The translations under genes and the position numbers were made by a program. Source: Cenococcum geophilum 1.58 (lineage: Eukaryota > Ascomycota > Dothideomycetes > Gloniales > Gloniaceae). Taken from it: a stretch of 64,000 nt of DNA. Below are positions 43,240 to 55,564 of this stretch, one piece after another; the first letter of the stretch is position 1, and every line of letters begins with the position of its first letter. The stretch is from assembly GCA_001692895.1 (NCBI GenBank), contig KV748225.1, positions 124,001 to 188,000 of the forward strand, written 5' to 3'. The notes beneath the pieces were generated by a model. It ran no database searches and had not been told where the DNA came from. It saw nothing but the letters and a program-made list of their open reading frames with translations.

Positions 43240-46200
43240 GACCCTTAAAGGAATTTAAAGACGATACCTAAATTTACGAATTAAATAGCAAGATTAACAG
43301 TTTGAGGTATTAATAGATAGTAAAGCAATAAGGAACTATATCTCGTTAACAGCAGTAAAAAGGATAGGATTACCACATAGGCAAAAAGAATGTCCTTACC
43401 TATTAGTGATGATTTTAGGAGATCCGATAGCCTATAGAGGAGGCATTATTAATCTTAAAATAGGACCTATTTAGTTAACCATTAAAGGAAGACTAGTTAA
43501 GATGTCTTTTAATATATTACTATTAGGGAATAATAAGGCAGTACTAGGAATGCCTTAGTTATAGGAATATAATCTAAAGATTAATTAGGTTATAGGTTAG
43601 GTTAATATTAGAAATACTTAACGCTATAAGATATAATAATAAGCTAAGTTAGTATAGTACTAAGTAGGAGCGACCTATAAAGAAATAGAAAAAGGGCTAA
43701 GCTATATACTAAAAAGATACTATAAGTATAGTAAAAAACTATAGTCACCTAAAAGTAAAAAGCTGTTAGAGTATATAGCATAGGACTATAAGATAGAATT
43801 AGAACTAGAAATAAGTCTAAGGTTTTTTCCAATCTATAAGCTTACCGAAGAAGAAGGTAGAGTACTAAAAGAGTTTATCTAAGAGAACTTATAAAAGGGA
43901 TACATTAGACTATTATAGTTATTAGTAGGATATTTAGTACTATTCGTACTAAAGAAGAATGGCAAACTAAGGCTATGTATTAACTATAGATAGTTAAACA
44001 GCATTATTAAAAAAGATAGGTATTTTTTACTCTTAATTAGTAAAATCTAAGACAGAATAGGTAATGCGCAAATCTTTATAAAGATAGATCTGAGATAGGC
44101 ATACTATCAGATTAGGATTAAGGAAGGCGATAAATAGAAGGCAGCCTTTAGGTTAAAGAAAGGACTATATAAACTATTAGTTATACAATTCGGGCTTATA
44201 AACGCACTAGTAACGTTCTAAAAGTGTATTAACAATATATTAGAAGAATATTTAGATGAATTTATTATAGTATACCTTAATAATATTATTATCTACTTAA
44301 TAAATAAGGAAGAGTATGGAGAACATATTAAATAGGTACTAAAGAGACTATAAGAAGAACAGATACTAGTAGTAATTAAAAAATGCGAGTTCTTTACTAG
44401 AAAGACTAATTTCGTTAGATTTATTATTAAACTAAGCTAACTTAGTATAGATCTAAAGAAGATCAAGGCTATAGTAAATTAGTAGAAACTAGAGAATGTT
44501 ATGTAGTTAAGATCGTTCCTAGGGTTTTACAATTACTATAGGAGGTTTATAGCGTAATAGTTAAAAGATATTAAGCCATTTACACAATTAACGAAGAAAG
44601 AAAAACTATAGGCATAGGGAGAGGAATAGTAAGAACTCTTTAAAAAAAGTTAAAGAGTTATTTACCTAGGAGCTAGTTCTTAAGATCTATTAACTAGAAC
44701 TAAAGACGGTTATAGAAATAGATATATTAGACTTTATATTAGGAGCATACTTTATATAAAAGTATTTAGATAGATGGCACCTAGTAGTATACTATGGTTG
44801 GAAGATAACACCACTAGAGTTAAACTATAACATCTATAATAAGGAGTTGTTAGGTATAGTTATAGCATTAAAAAAATAGAGAGCGTTCTTATAAGGTATA
44901 GAAAAACTATTTATAGTTAAAACGGACTATAAGAACCTAATAGGATTCTTAATAATAAAGGAACTTAACTAAAGACAGGTTAGATAGGCAGAGATACTTA
45001 TAGAATACTATTTTAAAATTTAGTATACTAAGGGTACAGATAACACGCGAGCCAATACGTTAAGTTAAAAGGCTAAACTATAAAACGACAATAAGCCATT
45101 AGGGGCTTTACTGTGAAAAGACATAGATGGACTAATTAGGTACAATTATCTAAAGATTACAGCAATATAAGAAAATGAGTTAGAAAAGAAAGTCTATAAG
45201 ATACTAGAAAGCTTTTAGGTATAAAGAATTCTAAAAGTATAACTAGAAGACCTATAGTTAGATATATACGAAAATTAAGAAGTAAAGTATATCTTAAGAA
45301 GTATAGCAGAGTAGTTTGTAGAGGACTTCTATAAGGGACTAACTTAAGGACATAACGGAGCCACGGGCTTAGTGTTAAGACTTTAAAAGGAGTATATTAT
45401 TAATAGAATTTAGAGGATAGCTAGAAGGGTTACTAAGGAGTATTTAAATTGCTAAAGAAATAAACTAATGAGGCATAAGCCGTATAGAGGGCTACAACCT
45501 ATTAAAATACTAGAGAGACTATAGGAGGTTATATTATGGGACTTTATTATTAAGTTGCTAAAATTAAGAGATCCTATTACTGGACAAGATTATAACGCAA
45601 TCTTAGTAATAGTAGATAAGCTTATAAAGTAGGGATACTTTATAGCCTGTACGGAAGAAATCTCAGCGGAAGATATTGCTAGAATCTATATTAAAGAAGT
45701 GTTTATAAGATATAGAGCACTAAGCAAAATTATATCGGATAGAGATTTAAGATTTATAGCAGTATTCTGGGAAGTATTCTTAGTAAAGCAAGGAGTTTGA
45801 GTAGCAACTTCTACCGTATATTATTTATAGATAGATAGTTAAATGGAAAGATTAAACTAGATACTAGAGCAGTATCTAAGGCACTATATTAATTATATAT
45901 AGAATAATTGGGTATTGCTATTACCAATTATATAGTTTATATATAATGCAACACTATAAGAAGGAATAGGTACGTTATTATTTAAGGCGAATTATGGGCA
46001 CGAGCTAAGAATATTATTATTGCTATAATAAGTAAAGAAAATAAGTAGTAAAGCTAAGTAAAGAATAGAGACTTTAATAAATCTTTATGTAAACCTTACG
46101 GAAATAGCTAAAACAGTATAGTAAAGAATAAAAAAGTACTACAATACTAAGAGATCTAAGGGACCAGATCTTAAGGAGGGAGATAAAGTATGGCTACTAT

Positions 46201-46580
46201 ATAAAAATTTTAAGAGTTAACGACTAAGTAAGAAGTTAGACCATGTTAGACTAGGACCTTTTAAAATTATATAGAAAATTTCATTAATTACGTTTAAGTT
46301 AAACCTACTAGCTAAAATAAAGATCTACCCTATACAGCATATTACAATACTAGAGCTAGTATACAGAAATGTTAAGCTATTAATCTATAAGGCAGACACG
46401 TATAGAGGATAAGAAGAAGATAAATAGCAAGTTTTAAAGATTATTAGTTATAAGGACGTTAATAACAAAATATAGTACGAAGTAAAGTAGATAGGCTATA
46501 ATGAGACTACCTAGGAGCTACTAGAAAATCTGAAGAACGCTATAGGAAAGGTATAGGAGTATTAGAAGAGAAAAGGTTAG
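43240..46580 (+). pseudogene. Gypsy A pol: protease, RT, RNase H, integrase, chromodomain
   Basis: Protease is at about 43260-43590 (LIDSKA where DSGA is expected, then LPHRQKECPYLL and AVLGMP). Reverse transcriptase is at about 43830-44420 (LNSIIKKDRYF..., active box YLNNI for YLDDI near 44272), then RNase H at about 44700-45060. The integrase core is at about 45490-45930 (WDFI near 45537, ISDRDLRF near 45735) and the C-terminal module at about 46180-46330. A chromodomain-like end is near 46440-46560 (DVNNKI.YEVK.IGYNETT.ELLENL). The YLDD Asp pair and the protease Gly are lost by transitions. Ambiguous N bases occur just before the protease (43062-43133). Confidence 0.85.
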
Positions 46581-46599
46581 GTAATATTAATAAAGAAGA

Positions 46600-47299
46600 A
46601 TTACTAAAGAACGAGCCACCTAAGGGGGACCTAGGAAGAGCGACTGCCAAACTACTTGGAGTTGTTTCCTTCGCTATTAGAAGAGAATCCGTTCTTTTAT
46701 TACTAAGTTCTTGCAGACCTTATTCTATAAGCTTCCACTCCTTAAAATAAACCTTCTTATATACCTTCTTAAGACGAAGTAAACGGGTAAATGCCGCGAT
46801 GTGAGTATCTAGGGCCTTCTGTTCCGTATCCTGAGAACGCTTAAGCTTAATAAGGGCCTGCGCTAGGTTACTATTAAGCTTTATAGTAGTAAATTAAACA
46901 CGAAACCCTATAATAAATTACTTAGGGAACTTAAAGACTATTAAGAGTTATAGGACGCGTATATTTAGCGTTAGAAGTAAAACGAACATTATAAGATGAT
47001 TAAATGTTTGCTTTAGTGCACTCTAAATAAAAGAAGGGTTGCTGAGATAAGGGACTCGCCAGTGTAATATATACTAACCCCTCCCTTAAGCAATAAGAAT
47101 ACGGAGATAGTATTATTTTACTAAGCAATAATATTATAGTAACAGTACGAGCACGATGTTGCGCGTATAAAGAGGAAGAAGCTTTAGGTATTATAAGTAA
47201 CGATATTAACTAAATTAATTAAACGGATATTATACCTCTAGTAAACAACTTGGAGATACTAGGTATCTTTAAGAATAAAGATGGAAAGAAGGGAGATAG
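46600..47299. other. Gypsy A 3' untranslated region
   Basis: No ORF. It corresponds inversely to Gypsy C 34754-35480. Plus-strand content around 46640-46870 has normal composition and hints of an old coding stretch. It ends at the 3' LTR. Confidence 0.5.
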
Positions 47300-47720
47300 T
47301 ATTACGGACGCTTTAAGTACAATATTACGACTACTTAGAGAAGAGTTAAAAGAAGCTAGTTGGTTAATATAAGCACGGTCTAGGATGGAACCCGTGGAAC
47401 TATATAACGAGGAATAGTAACTAAGGTTATATAAGGTGCTATAAGAGGAATAAGAGGAACGAAGGGAACTTATATACCTTATGTATAAGACGTATATTAT
47501 ATACAAGAAGGATTTTATAGGAGTATGGTTGTATATTTAAGGACCCTTAGTCCCTACCTAGATAGTTCCTTTTTTGTAGTAATTCTTGGAATATAATCGG
47601 AGTTAATCTATTAGGCAACCACTCTACTAATTGTTATTACGTTGTTGACTTACTTATAATACCTATATACCTAGCCCATTAATAAGTCTACCGTAGTCCC
47701 TACTATAAGGCTTCGTTACA
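47300..47720 (+). repeat. Gypsy A 3' LTR
   Basis: It pairs with 39697-40117 at equal length. It starts TATTACGGACGC (TG changed to TA) and ends CGTTACA. Confidence 0.9.
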
Positions 47721-50450
47721 CTCTATACGGCTTATACCTTATTAGTTTATTTCTTTAGCAATCTAGATACTCCTTAGTGACCTTTTTAGCTATTCTTTAG
47801 ATTCCGTTAATAATATATTCCTCCTAGAGTCTTAATACTAAGCCTATAGCTTTATTATGTCCTTAAGTTAGTCCCTTATAGAAGTCTTCTATAAACTACT
47901 CTACTATACTTTTTAGGATGTACTTTACTTCTCGGTTTTCGTATATATCTAACTATAGATCTTCTAGCTATGCTTCTAGAATTCTTTATGCCTAAAAGCT
48001 TTCTAGTGACTTATAAACTCCCTTTAGTTTATCTTCTTAAGTTACTATAATTTTCGGATAATTATATCTGATTAATCCGTCTATATCTTTTCGCAGTAAA
48101 GCCCCTAATAGCTTTTCGTTATTCTATAGTTTAGCTTTTTAACTTAACGCATCGGCTCGCGTATTATCTATACCCTTAGTATACTAAATTTTGAAATGGT
48201 ATTCTATAAGCATCTCCGCCTATCTAACCTATCTTTAATTAAGTTCTTTTGTCGTTAGGAACCCCGTTAGGTTCTTATAGTCCGTCTTAAATAGTTTCTC
48301 TATACCTTATAAAATGCTCTTTATTCTCTTAGTACTGCAATTATACCTAATAACTCCTTATTATAAATGTCATAGTTTAGTTCTAGTGGTGTTATCTTCC
48401 AACTATAGTATGCTACTAGATGCTATCTATCTGGATACTTTTATATAAAATATGCTCCTAGTATAAAGTTTAATATATCTATTTCTATAACCGTCTCTAG
48501 TCCTAGTTAATAGATCTTAAGAACTGGCTTCTAGGTAAATAACCTTTTGACTTCTTTAAACAGTTCTTATTATTCCTTTCCCTATACCTATAGTTCTTCT
48601 TTCTTTATTAATCGCGTAAATAGCTTAATATCTTTTAACTATTACGCTATAAACCTTCTGTAGTAATTACAAAACCCTAGAAACGATTTTAATTACATAA
48701 CGTTCTTTAGTTTTTGCTAATTTACTATAGCCTTAATCTTCTTTAGATCTATGCTAAGTTGGCCTAGTTTAATAATAAATCCTATAAAATTGGTCTTCCT
48801 AGTAAAGAACTCGCATTTCTTAATTACTACTAGCATTTATTCTTCTTATAGTCTTCTTAAGACCTATTTAACGTATTCTCTATATTCTTCCTTAGTTATT
48901 AAGTAGATAATAATATCGTTAAGATATACTATAATAAATTTATCTAAGTATTCTCCTAATATATTATTAATACGCTTTTAGAACGTTGCTAGTGTGTTTA
49001 TAAGCCTAAATTGTATAACTAATGGCTTATATAGTCCTTCCTTTAACCTAAAGGCTGCCTTTTATTTATTGCCTTCCTTAATTCTAATCTAATAGTACGC
49101 CTATCTCAGATTTATCTTTATAAAGATTTGCATATTACCTATTCTATCTTAGATTTCGCTAATTAAGGGTAAAGGATACCTATCCTTTCTGGTAATACTG
49201 TTTAACTATCTATAGTTAATATATAGCCTTAGTTTACTATTTTTCTTTAGTATAAATAGTACTGGATAACCCGCTAATAATTATAATGGTCTAATGTATC
49301 CCTTTTATAAGTTTTCTTAGATAAACTCTTTTAGTGCTCTACCCTCTTCTTTAGTAAGCTTATAGATTGGAAAGAACCTTAGACGTATTCCTAGTTCCAA
49401 TTCTATCTTATAGTCCTATGCTATATACTCTAATAGCTTTTCACTTTCTGGCGACTATAGTTTCTTGCCGTACTTATAGTATCTTTTTGGTATATAGCTT
49501 AGCCCTTTCTTTATCTCTTTATAGGTTGCTCCTACTTAGTACCATATTATCTTAGCTTGTTATTATATCTTACGGCGTTAAGTATCTCTAATATTAACCT
49601 AACCTGTAATCTAATTAATCTTTAGATTATATTCCTATAACTAAGGTATTCCTAGTACTGCCTTATTATTCCCTAATAGTAATATATCGAAAGACATCTC
49701 AATTTATTTCCCTTTAATGGTTAGCTAAATAGGTCCTGTTTTAAGATTAATAATACCTCCTCTATAGGCTATTAGATCTCCTAAAATTATTACTAATAGG
49801 TAAGGATATTCCTTCTATCTGTATAGTAACCCTATTCTTTTAACTACTGCTAGCGAGATATAGTTCCTTATTACTCCACTATCTATTAATACTTCGAACT
49901 GTTAATCTTGCCATTTTACTTATAAATTTAGCTGTTGTCCTTAAATTCCTTTAAGGGTCTAAGGCTCTACTACTAGCTCCCTNTAGTCCTNTNGGCCTCT
50001 ACTTTTCCNAACTATTNGCTACTNNATCCTANTNNNNNTNGNTNNNNCTTNNGCNAATNNNTAGTTCGCTTTTTATCTTTAATATACTATAGATAGGTAT
50101 TTTCTAGATATTCCCACCATTGTCATCCATTTAGGTATTCTTCTATAAGGAATCTTCCTAGTTAAAGTATTAAGTCCCCTTATTCTTATATTTCCACTAG
50201 GTGCCAACCATATATATACTTAGCGTTTTAATATTTCGCCTTATCCGTTATCTAATATATCCTTATTAGATACTTCCAATTTTTATCCTTAAGTGCTCTA
50301 TGTATATTACACGCATTATCCACGTATGCTATCCATAATAGTATATAATATGCTTAGTGTCTTAGGTTAACTCTTAGCTCGTCTTTATTTTTAAGTTTAA
50401 ACCTTTCTCGTATTAATCTAAGTATTATAACTTCATTTATAGGTACTAAG
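47721..50450 (-). pseudogene. Gypsy C pol, N-terminal part: protease, RT, RNase H, start of integrase
   Basis: The minus-strand frames mirror Gypsy A: protease about 49950-49560, reverse transcriptase about 49400-48700 (active-site box near 48920), RNase H about 48500-48130, integrase zinc region about 47990-47721. It is broken by RIP stops and then by the Gypsy A insertion. Plus-strand ORFs here (49367-49555) are shadows. An N-rich patch at 49983-50069 lies at the same place relative to the protease as the N patch in Gypsy A. Confidence 0.85.
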
Positions 50451-51479
50451 ATTCGCCTTTCGCTTCTCTAGTCCTCTAATTACTCCTCTAGATCCTTTAA
50501 CGTTATAATTAAGGCTCCCTTAATATAAGTTATAGCCTTTTTTATAATTGGGTAGTCTTAAACAACTTTCTTATCTAGCTATATGTAGAAATCTTCCTAC
50601 TTATTATTATGTCGTTATCTATACCACTTTTAGTACAGCTACTTAAGTGTACACGGTTTGTCTATAAGGAAATATCTTTTTATTACTACGTTGTAATAGC
50701 CCTTTATATATTATTCTTCGAACCTAGTAGGAATCCCTAAATCTTCTTCTTCTTCCAGTTTGGTAAGCCACTTAGCTCTTAATATGCCTACTTTAAGTCT
50801 ATTAGTAATCCTTTATACTAACGCTCTATCCTTTATATGTCCTAATATGCTAGATCTTTTATCTAGTTTCTGTTCTTGCTATGCAGTAATTCTTACTCTA
50901 AATTCTGTTATAGTTTCCTTCCTTTTACGTCTTATGAGTGGATCCTTAAAGTCCTCGTACTTCTTAATCTCTATATTAAACTTTTAATCTTTAGGCTGAA
51001 CACTATATTTACCTAGTAAGTCTTCTAGGTCTATATATCTGTCTCCTAGTCTAACTACTATTTATACTATAGATTCTCTAATCTATAAAGAAGCTCCTTA
51101 CCTCTTACCTATAGGTATCCTAATTCGTGCTCCGAATTCCTAATCCCTTAGATTCTTTAATCCTAAGCTCGCTTCTAACTTAAGCTTAGCTCCCGCCTTA
51201 GTCTAACTAGGCGTCCATAGTGTTCTCATCTTATCTTAAGAGTCTTAAATCTCACTTATCTCGTCTTAAAAATCTTATGCCGTAGGAAACTCTTATCCCG
51301 AGCTTATTTATATGTTCCTAAACTAAGCTACTGCCCTACTCTATTAGTTTTTGTCCATTATAGGTCCTTAGGTATGCCTTATCTCGTCTTAAGAATCTTA
51401 GTCATCTTTTATCTTATTATAAGAATCTTAAGTCTTTAGCCTTTTGCCTTTATTAAGTGCTAAAGTGGTTCGCTGTCCT

Positions 51480-52963
51480 ACTTCTCTTACATCTTATAAA
51501 GCGATAGACATCGTGTCTAGTGGGGTTTTGATCCCTACTAATGTTCCCTATTCTATAGTGGAATTATCCTCTACCTCTAGTATAATATTTCTAAGGTCTG
51601 CATGCTCCTAGTAAGCTGCTTCTATTGCCTTATTATTATAAAATGTTTCGCCTACGTTAAATTCATCGTCCTTAATGCCTAATCTGCGAACTAGTTTATT
51701 AGTTTCTCTATACTTTATAGAATTTAGCTCCTATAGCTAATAGCTTATACCATACTTAGCATCTTTATAAATTTGGCATACGTTGTTATAACAAAACATA
51801 AAACTTCTAATTAAACACTCTTTTGTTCCTCGTAGTATACTCTTATCCCTCTATATATATATGTCTTCTATTATTAGTTTGGTTCCCTTTATTATATAAT
51901 AACTCTAACCATTTTTATAATCCCTTGCGAAGTGACCTTATTTTCCGCAATTTATATAAGCTCCGTTTCTAAACCATTGACTTTGCTATAGAGTCCGCCT
52001 AAACATCTTCTGCTGCTAAGATCCCTAGTTTAGCCTTTGCTTCTTAGTCCTGTAATTACTAAATCCTTAACCTCTAGATTTCTATAGTTTCTTACTCCAT
52101 CTCTTATAGGTTTCTTTAGTACCACTTAGGTCCATTAGCTCTGCGCCATACCATAGTTTTTAACTTAGCTTTAGTTAATGCGTACTCTGCGCCTTATACA
52201 ACTATAGAACTCTATCCTAACCTCTCTTAGTCTGTTCCCTTTAGTAGATCCTATTATTAATCTTTATTACTTAATTTATTAGTTCCCTTAGGGTATCTAC
52301 ATCTTCTATTAGAATAATTACGTCCTAGACTTTAGCCTTAAGTCCTTGCTTATACTATGCTATAAGCGCCTTATTATTCCACTTAACTTATATTGCTAAT
52401 GTTTAAAATTACGTTATATACTTAATTACTAAGGTTCGCTATATAATGTCTTAGAGTTTTCTTTCCGCCATAGTTATTGCCTCTAGGTCTCCGAATATTT
52501 GCGTAAGTTGCTCTATAAATCTATTTTAGCTTAAAAACATAAACCGTACTTCTTAGTTTATAGTTGTTATTCCGTTTACTTATATCTCTATAAGGTAAGA
52601 CTTAAACTATTTAAGTGCTCTTCCTATTAAGAATAACCCTATATACGCTATTTAATCTATAGGTGTTACTAGCTTTGCTCCCTCTTATGCAACCTTAAAG
52701 TGCATTTACGTAAGGAATCCTTTAAGCTTCAATCTCTCTCCTAAGAATCTTTTAATTAATAGTAACTTAACCTTTGCTATGCCTATCCCGTTAATCCTAT
52801 TTTTAAGTGCTATATTATTCTCTGTTAACTAGTTAACTATTTCTTATAACTATCCTACCGTTACAGGTTGCTGCGAGTTAGTGTCCGCCATATTGGTATT
52901 ACCCCCTAACCTTAACGTAGTTGCCGCCGTCGATAGCGTTATGGTGGCTGCTTTTGGTGGCAT
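51480..52963 (-). pseudogene. Gypsy C gag, RIP-degraded
   Basis: The minus-strand ATG at 52963 starts a gag like that of Gypsy A (similar first residues, MPPKAATIT). The zinc knuckle at about 51905-51965 reads INCGK.GHFARDYKNG, better preserved than in Gypsy A (two Cys and the His present). TAA/TAG occur at Gln/Trp codons. Confidence 0.75.
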
Positions 52964-53008
52964 ATTGTTTAACTTTCTATATTTAAAACCGTAACTAGGT
53001 AGTAATTG

Positions 53009-53433
53009 CGTAACGGAACCTTGTAGCAAGTACTACAATAGGCTTATTATTGGGCTAGGTATATAGGAAATGTAAGTACAGAGTTAACAACGTAATAATA
53101 ACTAGTGGAGTGGTTGCCTAATAGATTAACTCTAATTGTATTCTGAGAATTACTATAAGGAAGGAACTATCTAGGTAGGGACTAAGGGTCCTTAAATACA
53201 TAACCGTACTCCTATGAAATCCTTCTTATATATAATATACGTGCGCTCTATCTGCTCTATTATAGATCACTCGGATCCTACAGATTATATAGATCACATT
53301 ATATAACCTCGGTTACCATTTATCGTCACATAGCTCCACTAGATCCATTCTGGACCGTGCTCTTATTAACTAACTAGCTTCTTCCAACTCCTCTCCGAGT
53401 AGTCGTAACATTGTACTTAAAGCGTCCGTAACA
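53009..53433 (-). repeat. Gypsy C 5' LTR
   Basis: 425 bp, matching 34329-34753. The outer end is directly followed by the TTAAT duplication (53434-53438). The inner side is followed on the minus strand by CAATTACTAC, as in Gypsy A. Confidence 0.85.
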
Positions 53434-53438
53434 TTAAT

Positions 53439-54513
53439 CTTACTAATAATTAGTATATATGCTCTCTAGCATTATCTTATATTATTAGCATCTTAAAGAA
53501 GTTATCGACCTTATAAACCCAATTATCTAAACACTAGGTGTTAGGTCTATAACGGAGTTCTAAACTACTAAAGGCCTTAACTAGTTAGTTTATATCCTTT
53601 TTCTATTTATTGCATAGGTGCCTCTCTAAGTCCTTTATACCTTCTTAGGTGGGTATTAAGTAACCCCTAAAAAGCCCTTAGCCTTAATTAGGTTATAAAA
53701 GGATTTACCTAGCTTAGATTAAATCCTACTAGATATAAATTTGCCCTTAAAAGGTTCTAATATATTTATTAGTAGCTTCCTCCCGTATAGCTTCTAAGAG
53801 CCTTATAATAGCTTCCTAATATCTATTTTAAAGGAGATTAGTATAGGGCTTTTAACCTTCTAAACTTAGGCCTAGGGAAGCTCCTACTATAGAGGTAGTA
53901 TTAGTACTAATAGCTAGTGCGGATTTCTTAATAAGCCTTAGGTCTTAAGTTAGTATTTAGGTTTAATTTCCTAAAGGGGTAGGTCCGGTTAGCTTATAAG
54001 CAGTTTATATACTACTACTATACTAATTATAGGCTGGTGGTCTTCTGGGAGGGTTCTGGTTAGGTCCCTAGTTAGATATATTAATATATTTCTCTAGCAT
54101 TTCTAGCTTAAAGGAAGATCTTAAAGTCGCTCTTAGTGCTTAATCTTTTAATTAGCCTAAGTAGGGCTAGAGGGGTTATAGTTACTTTCTAGTAGCATTA
54201 TAATTATTATAGAGGGTATCTATGTTTTTTTAGTAGTAACTATAGGTATATAAGAGTCTTTAAGCTCCTAGCGCATCTAGGTATTAGGGCTTATTTAGCT
54301 ATTTTACCTAGAGGTTTATATTACTATAATCTCTCACTATTAAAGGGACCTTCCTACCTTTACGCAACGGCTTTCTATAAAGTGTCCATAGAGTTTCTAT
54401 TTAAATTATCGCAAGATTTTTAAGGGAGAATAGTAGATGTAAATAAAAGATATAAATAAATAATCTAGTTTTTGGGCTAGCTGCCCTTCTAAATAGAGTA
54501 GGAAGGATTTAAA
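53439..54513 (-). pseudogene. LTR element E, gag-like relic, part 1
   Basis: The minus-strand frame from just inside the LTR contains broken peptide (EMLEKYINIS, PRRPPAYN, and GSYYKALRSYTGGSY near 53800) with RIP stops. It resembles the N-terminal half of a gag but I cannot place it in a family. Its first bases (minus strand TTTAAATCCTTCC) match the start of the element F interior, a shared primer-binding-side sequence. It continues at 34323 after Gypsy C. Confidence 0.4.
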
Positions 54514-54715
54514 TATAAGGGGACTTTATAGATAGGAGGTTATAAGAATACGATTGTAGAATAGGATAGATTAGTAAGAAAGACGAATCCTTAAGGAGGT
54601 AAGGCCTTTAGGATTGTAGAGACTATATACTACGGGTACGTACCTTTAGTACGTAACTAGTAACTATCTAAGGGGCGCTTAGGGGTTGCCCCAAGGGCAA
54701 CCCAAGGTGTCCGCA
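54514..54715 (-). repeat. LTR of element E (202 bp)
   Basis: On the minus strand it runs TGCGGACACC... to ...CCCCTTATA (CA changed to TA). It has the same general layout as the element F LTR, including an AATCCTTAAGG block. A perfect hairpin GGGTTGCCC-CAA-GGGCAACCC lies at 54683-54703. No second copy is in the window. Confidence 0.6.
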
Positions 54716-55092
54716 ATAATATCCCTTATAATTTATTACTACTAGCTCCGCTAGAAAATTTATAAAAAAAGTATTAGTATTAAATAGGTCTCTATTGCGG
54801 GTATAATAGTAAACAGCTTAATAAAGGCTCTACCTTATTAGGAGTATAAGACGTTTATTTAGTAATTAAACCTTACTAATATTAAGGATCTAATTAATTT
54901 AATTTAAATAATATTTGGGTAGGGTAAGTATATAGAGGATTTCCCTTAACACTAAATTAGTATTGTAACTTTTTAGTATTTCTATAGCAGCCTAGAAAGC
55001 TCTATATAGCTAGGGGAGTATATTAACCTAAATTGGAGTTCCTTACTACTATCGTACTACTATTTAACGACCTAGATCGTCTATACAAACTA
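54716..55092. other. Gene-less AT-rich stretch
   Basis: RIP-like composition; no ORF or repeat recognised. Confidence 0.4.
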
Positions 55093-55295
55093 TGTCTTAG
55101 TTGTTTCTCAACTTATAACTAAATGTCTTATTAAATGTCTTATTACCTATTTTCTATTACCTATTTTGACTTAGTTGTCTAGACCTACCTAATGTATATA
55201 AAGAGCTTCTAGAGCCCTCTTTAATAGACAGAGTTCTCATTCCTGATCGTCCGTTCAATACTATACTAAGACTTACTATATAGTATATATCTACA
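55093..55295 (+). repeat. Probable solo LTR (203 bp)
   Basis: It begins TGTCTTAGTTG and ends TATATCTACA, with a TATA-like box (GTATATAAAG, about 55195) placed as in LTR promoters. No coding DNA of an element is attached on either side and no partner LTR is seen. The flanks do not give a clear 5-bp duplication. Confidence 0.5.
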
Positions 55296-55393
55296 CTAGA
55301 GCGCCGTGGCGATCCTGGCGGCAAATCGTCTTTTTAGTGGATGGCGTGGATTTGGCCTTAGATCTACGCCACGCCAATCCAACAAGATCACTG
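55296..55393 (-). repeat. DNA-transposon-like terminus, left of the P450 island
   Basis: On the minus strand, from 55393, it reads CAGTGATCTTGTTGGATTGG and continues GCGTGG. It also forms a local inverted repeat (GGCGTGGAT... against ...CTACGCCACGCC, about 55345-55378). Related termini are at 28247 and 58091. The element body to the left is missing, replaced by a solo LTR. Confidence 0.45.
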
Positions 55394-55564
55394 TGTCAGT
55401 CGTCGTGAACAATTTTGATATTTCAAATTTTTATCTTTAATCCTATATCTGATTTCCAATTTTTTCTTATTATAGTAGAAAAAATTATTTGGATTTCCTG
55501 TACTAATGAATAGAAGATATTGAGTGTATATCTGCTTTGACAATCGCCGTAGGGGTTAATAATT

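Larger units (their letters stand above)
39697..47720 (+). mobile_element. Gypsy A, full-length LTR element nested in Gypsy C
   Basis: An 8.0-kb Ty3/Gypsy element: 5' LTR 39697-40117, gag, pol, integrase with chromodomain, 3' untranslated region, 3' LTR 47300-47720 (both 421 bp, transition-only differences where compared). The CTCTA duplication is exact. It lies in opposite orientation inside the integrase of its relative Gypsy C. It is RIP-killed throughout. Confidence 0.9.
34329..53433 (-). mobile_element. Gypsy C, full-length LTR element split by Gypsy A and element F
   Basis: A Ty3/Gypsy element in minus orientation. Its parts are: 5' LTR 53009-53433; gag from ATG 52963; pol; integrase in pieces (47990-47721, then 39696-38924, then 35811 downward); chromodomain and 3' untranslated region to 34754; 3' LTR 34329-34753. 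Both LTRs are 425 bp and start TGTTACGGACGC (minus strand). TTAAT flanks the whole element. Without its two insertions the element is about 8 kb, equal to Gypsy A, to which it is closely related. All reading frames carry RIP stops. Confidence 0.9.
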
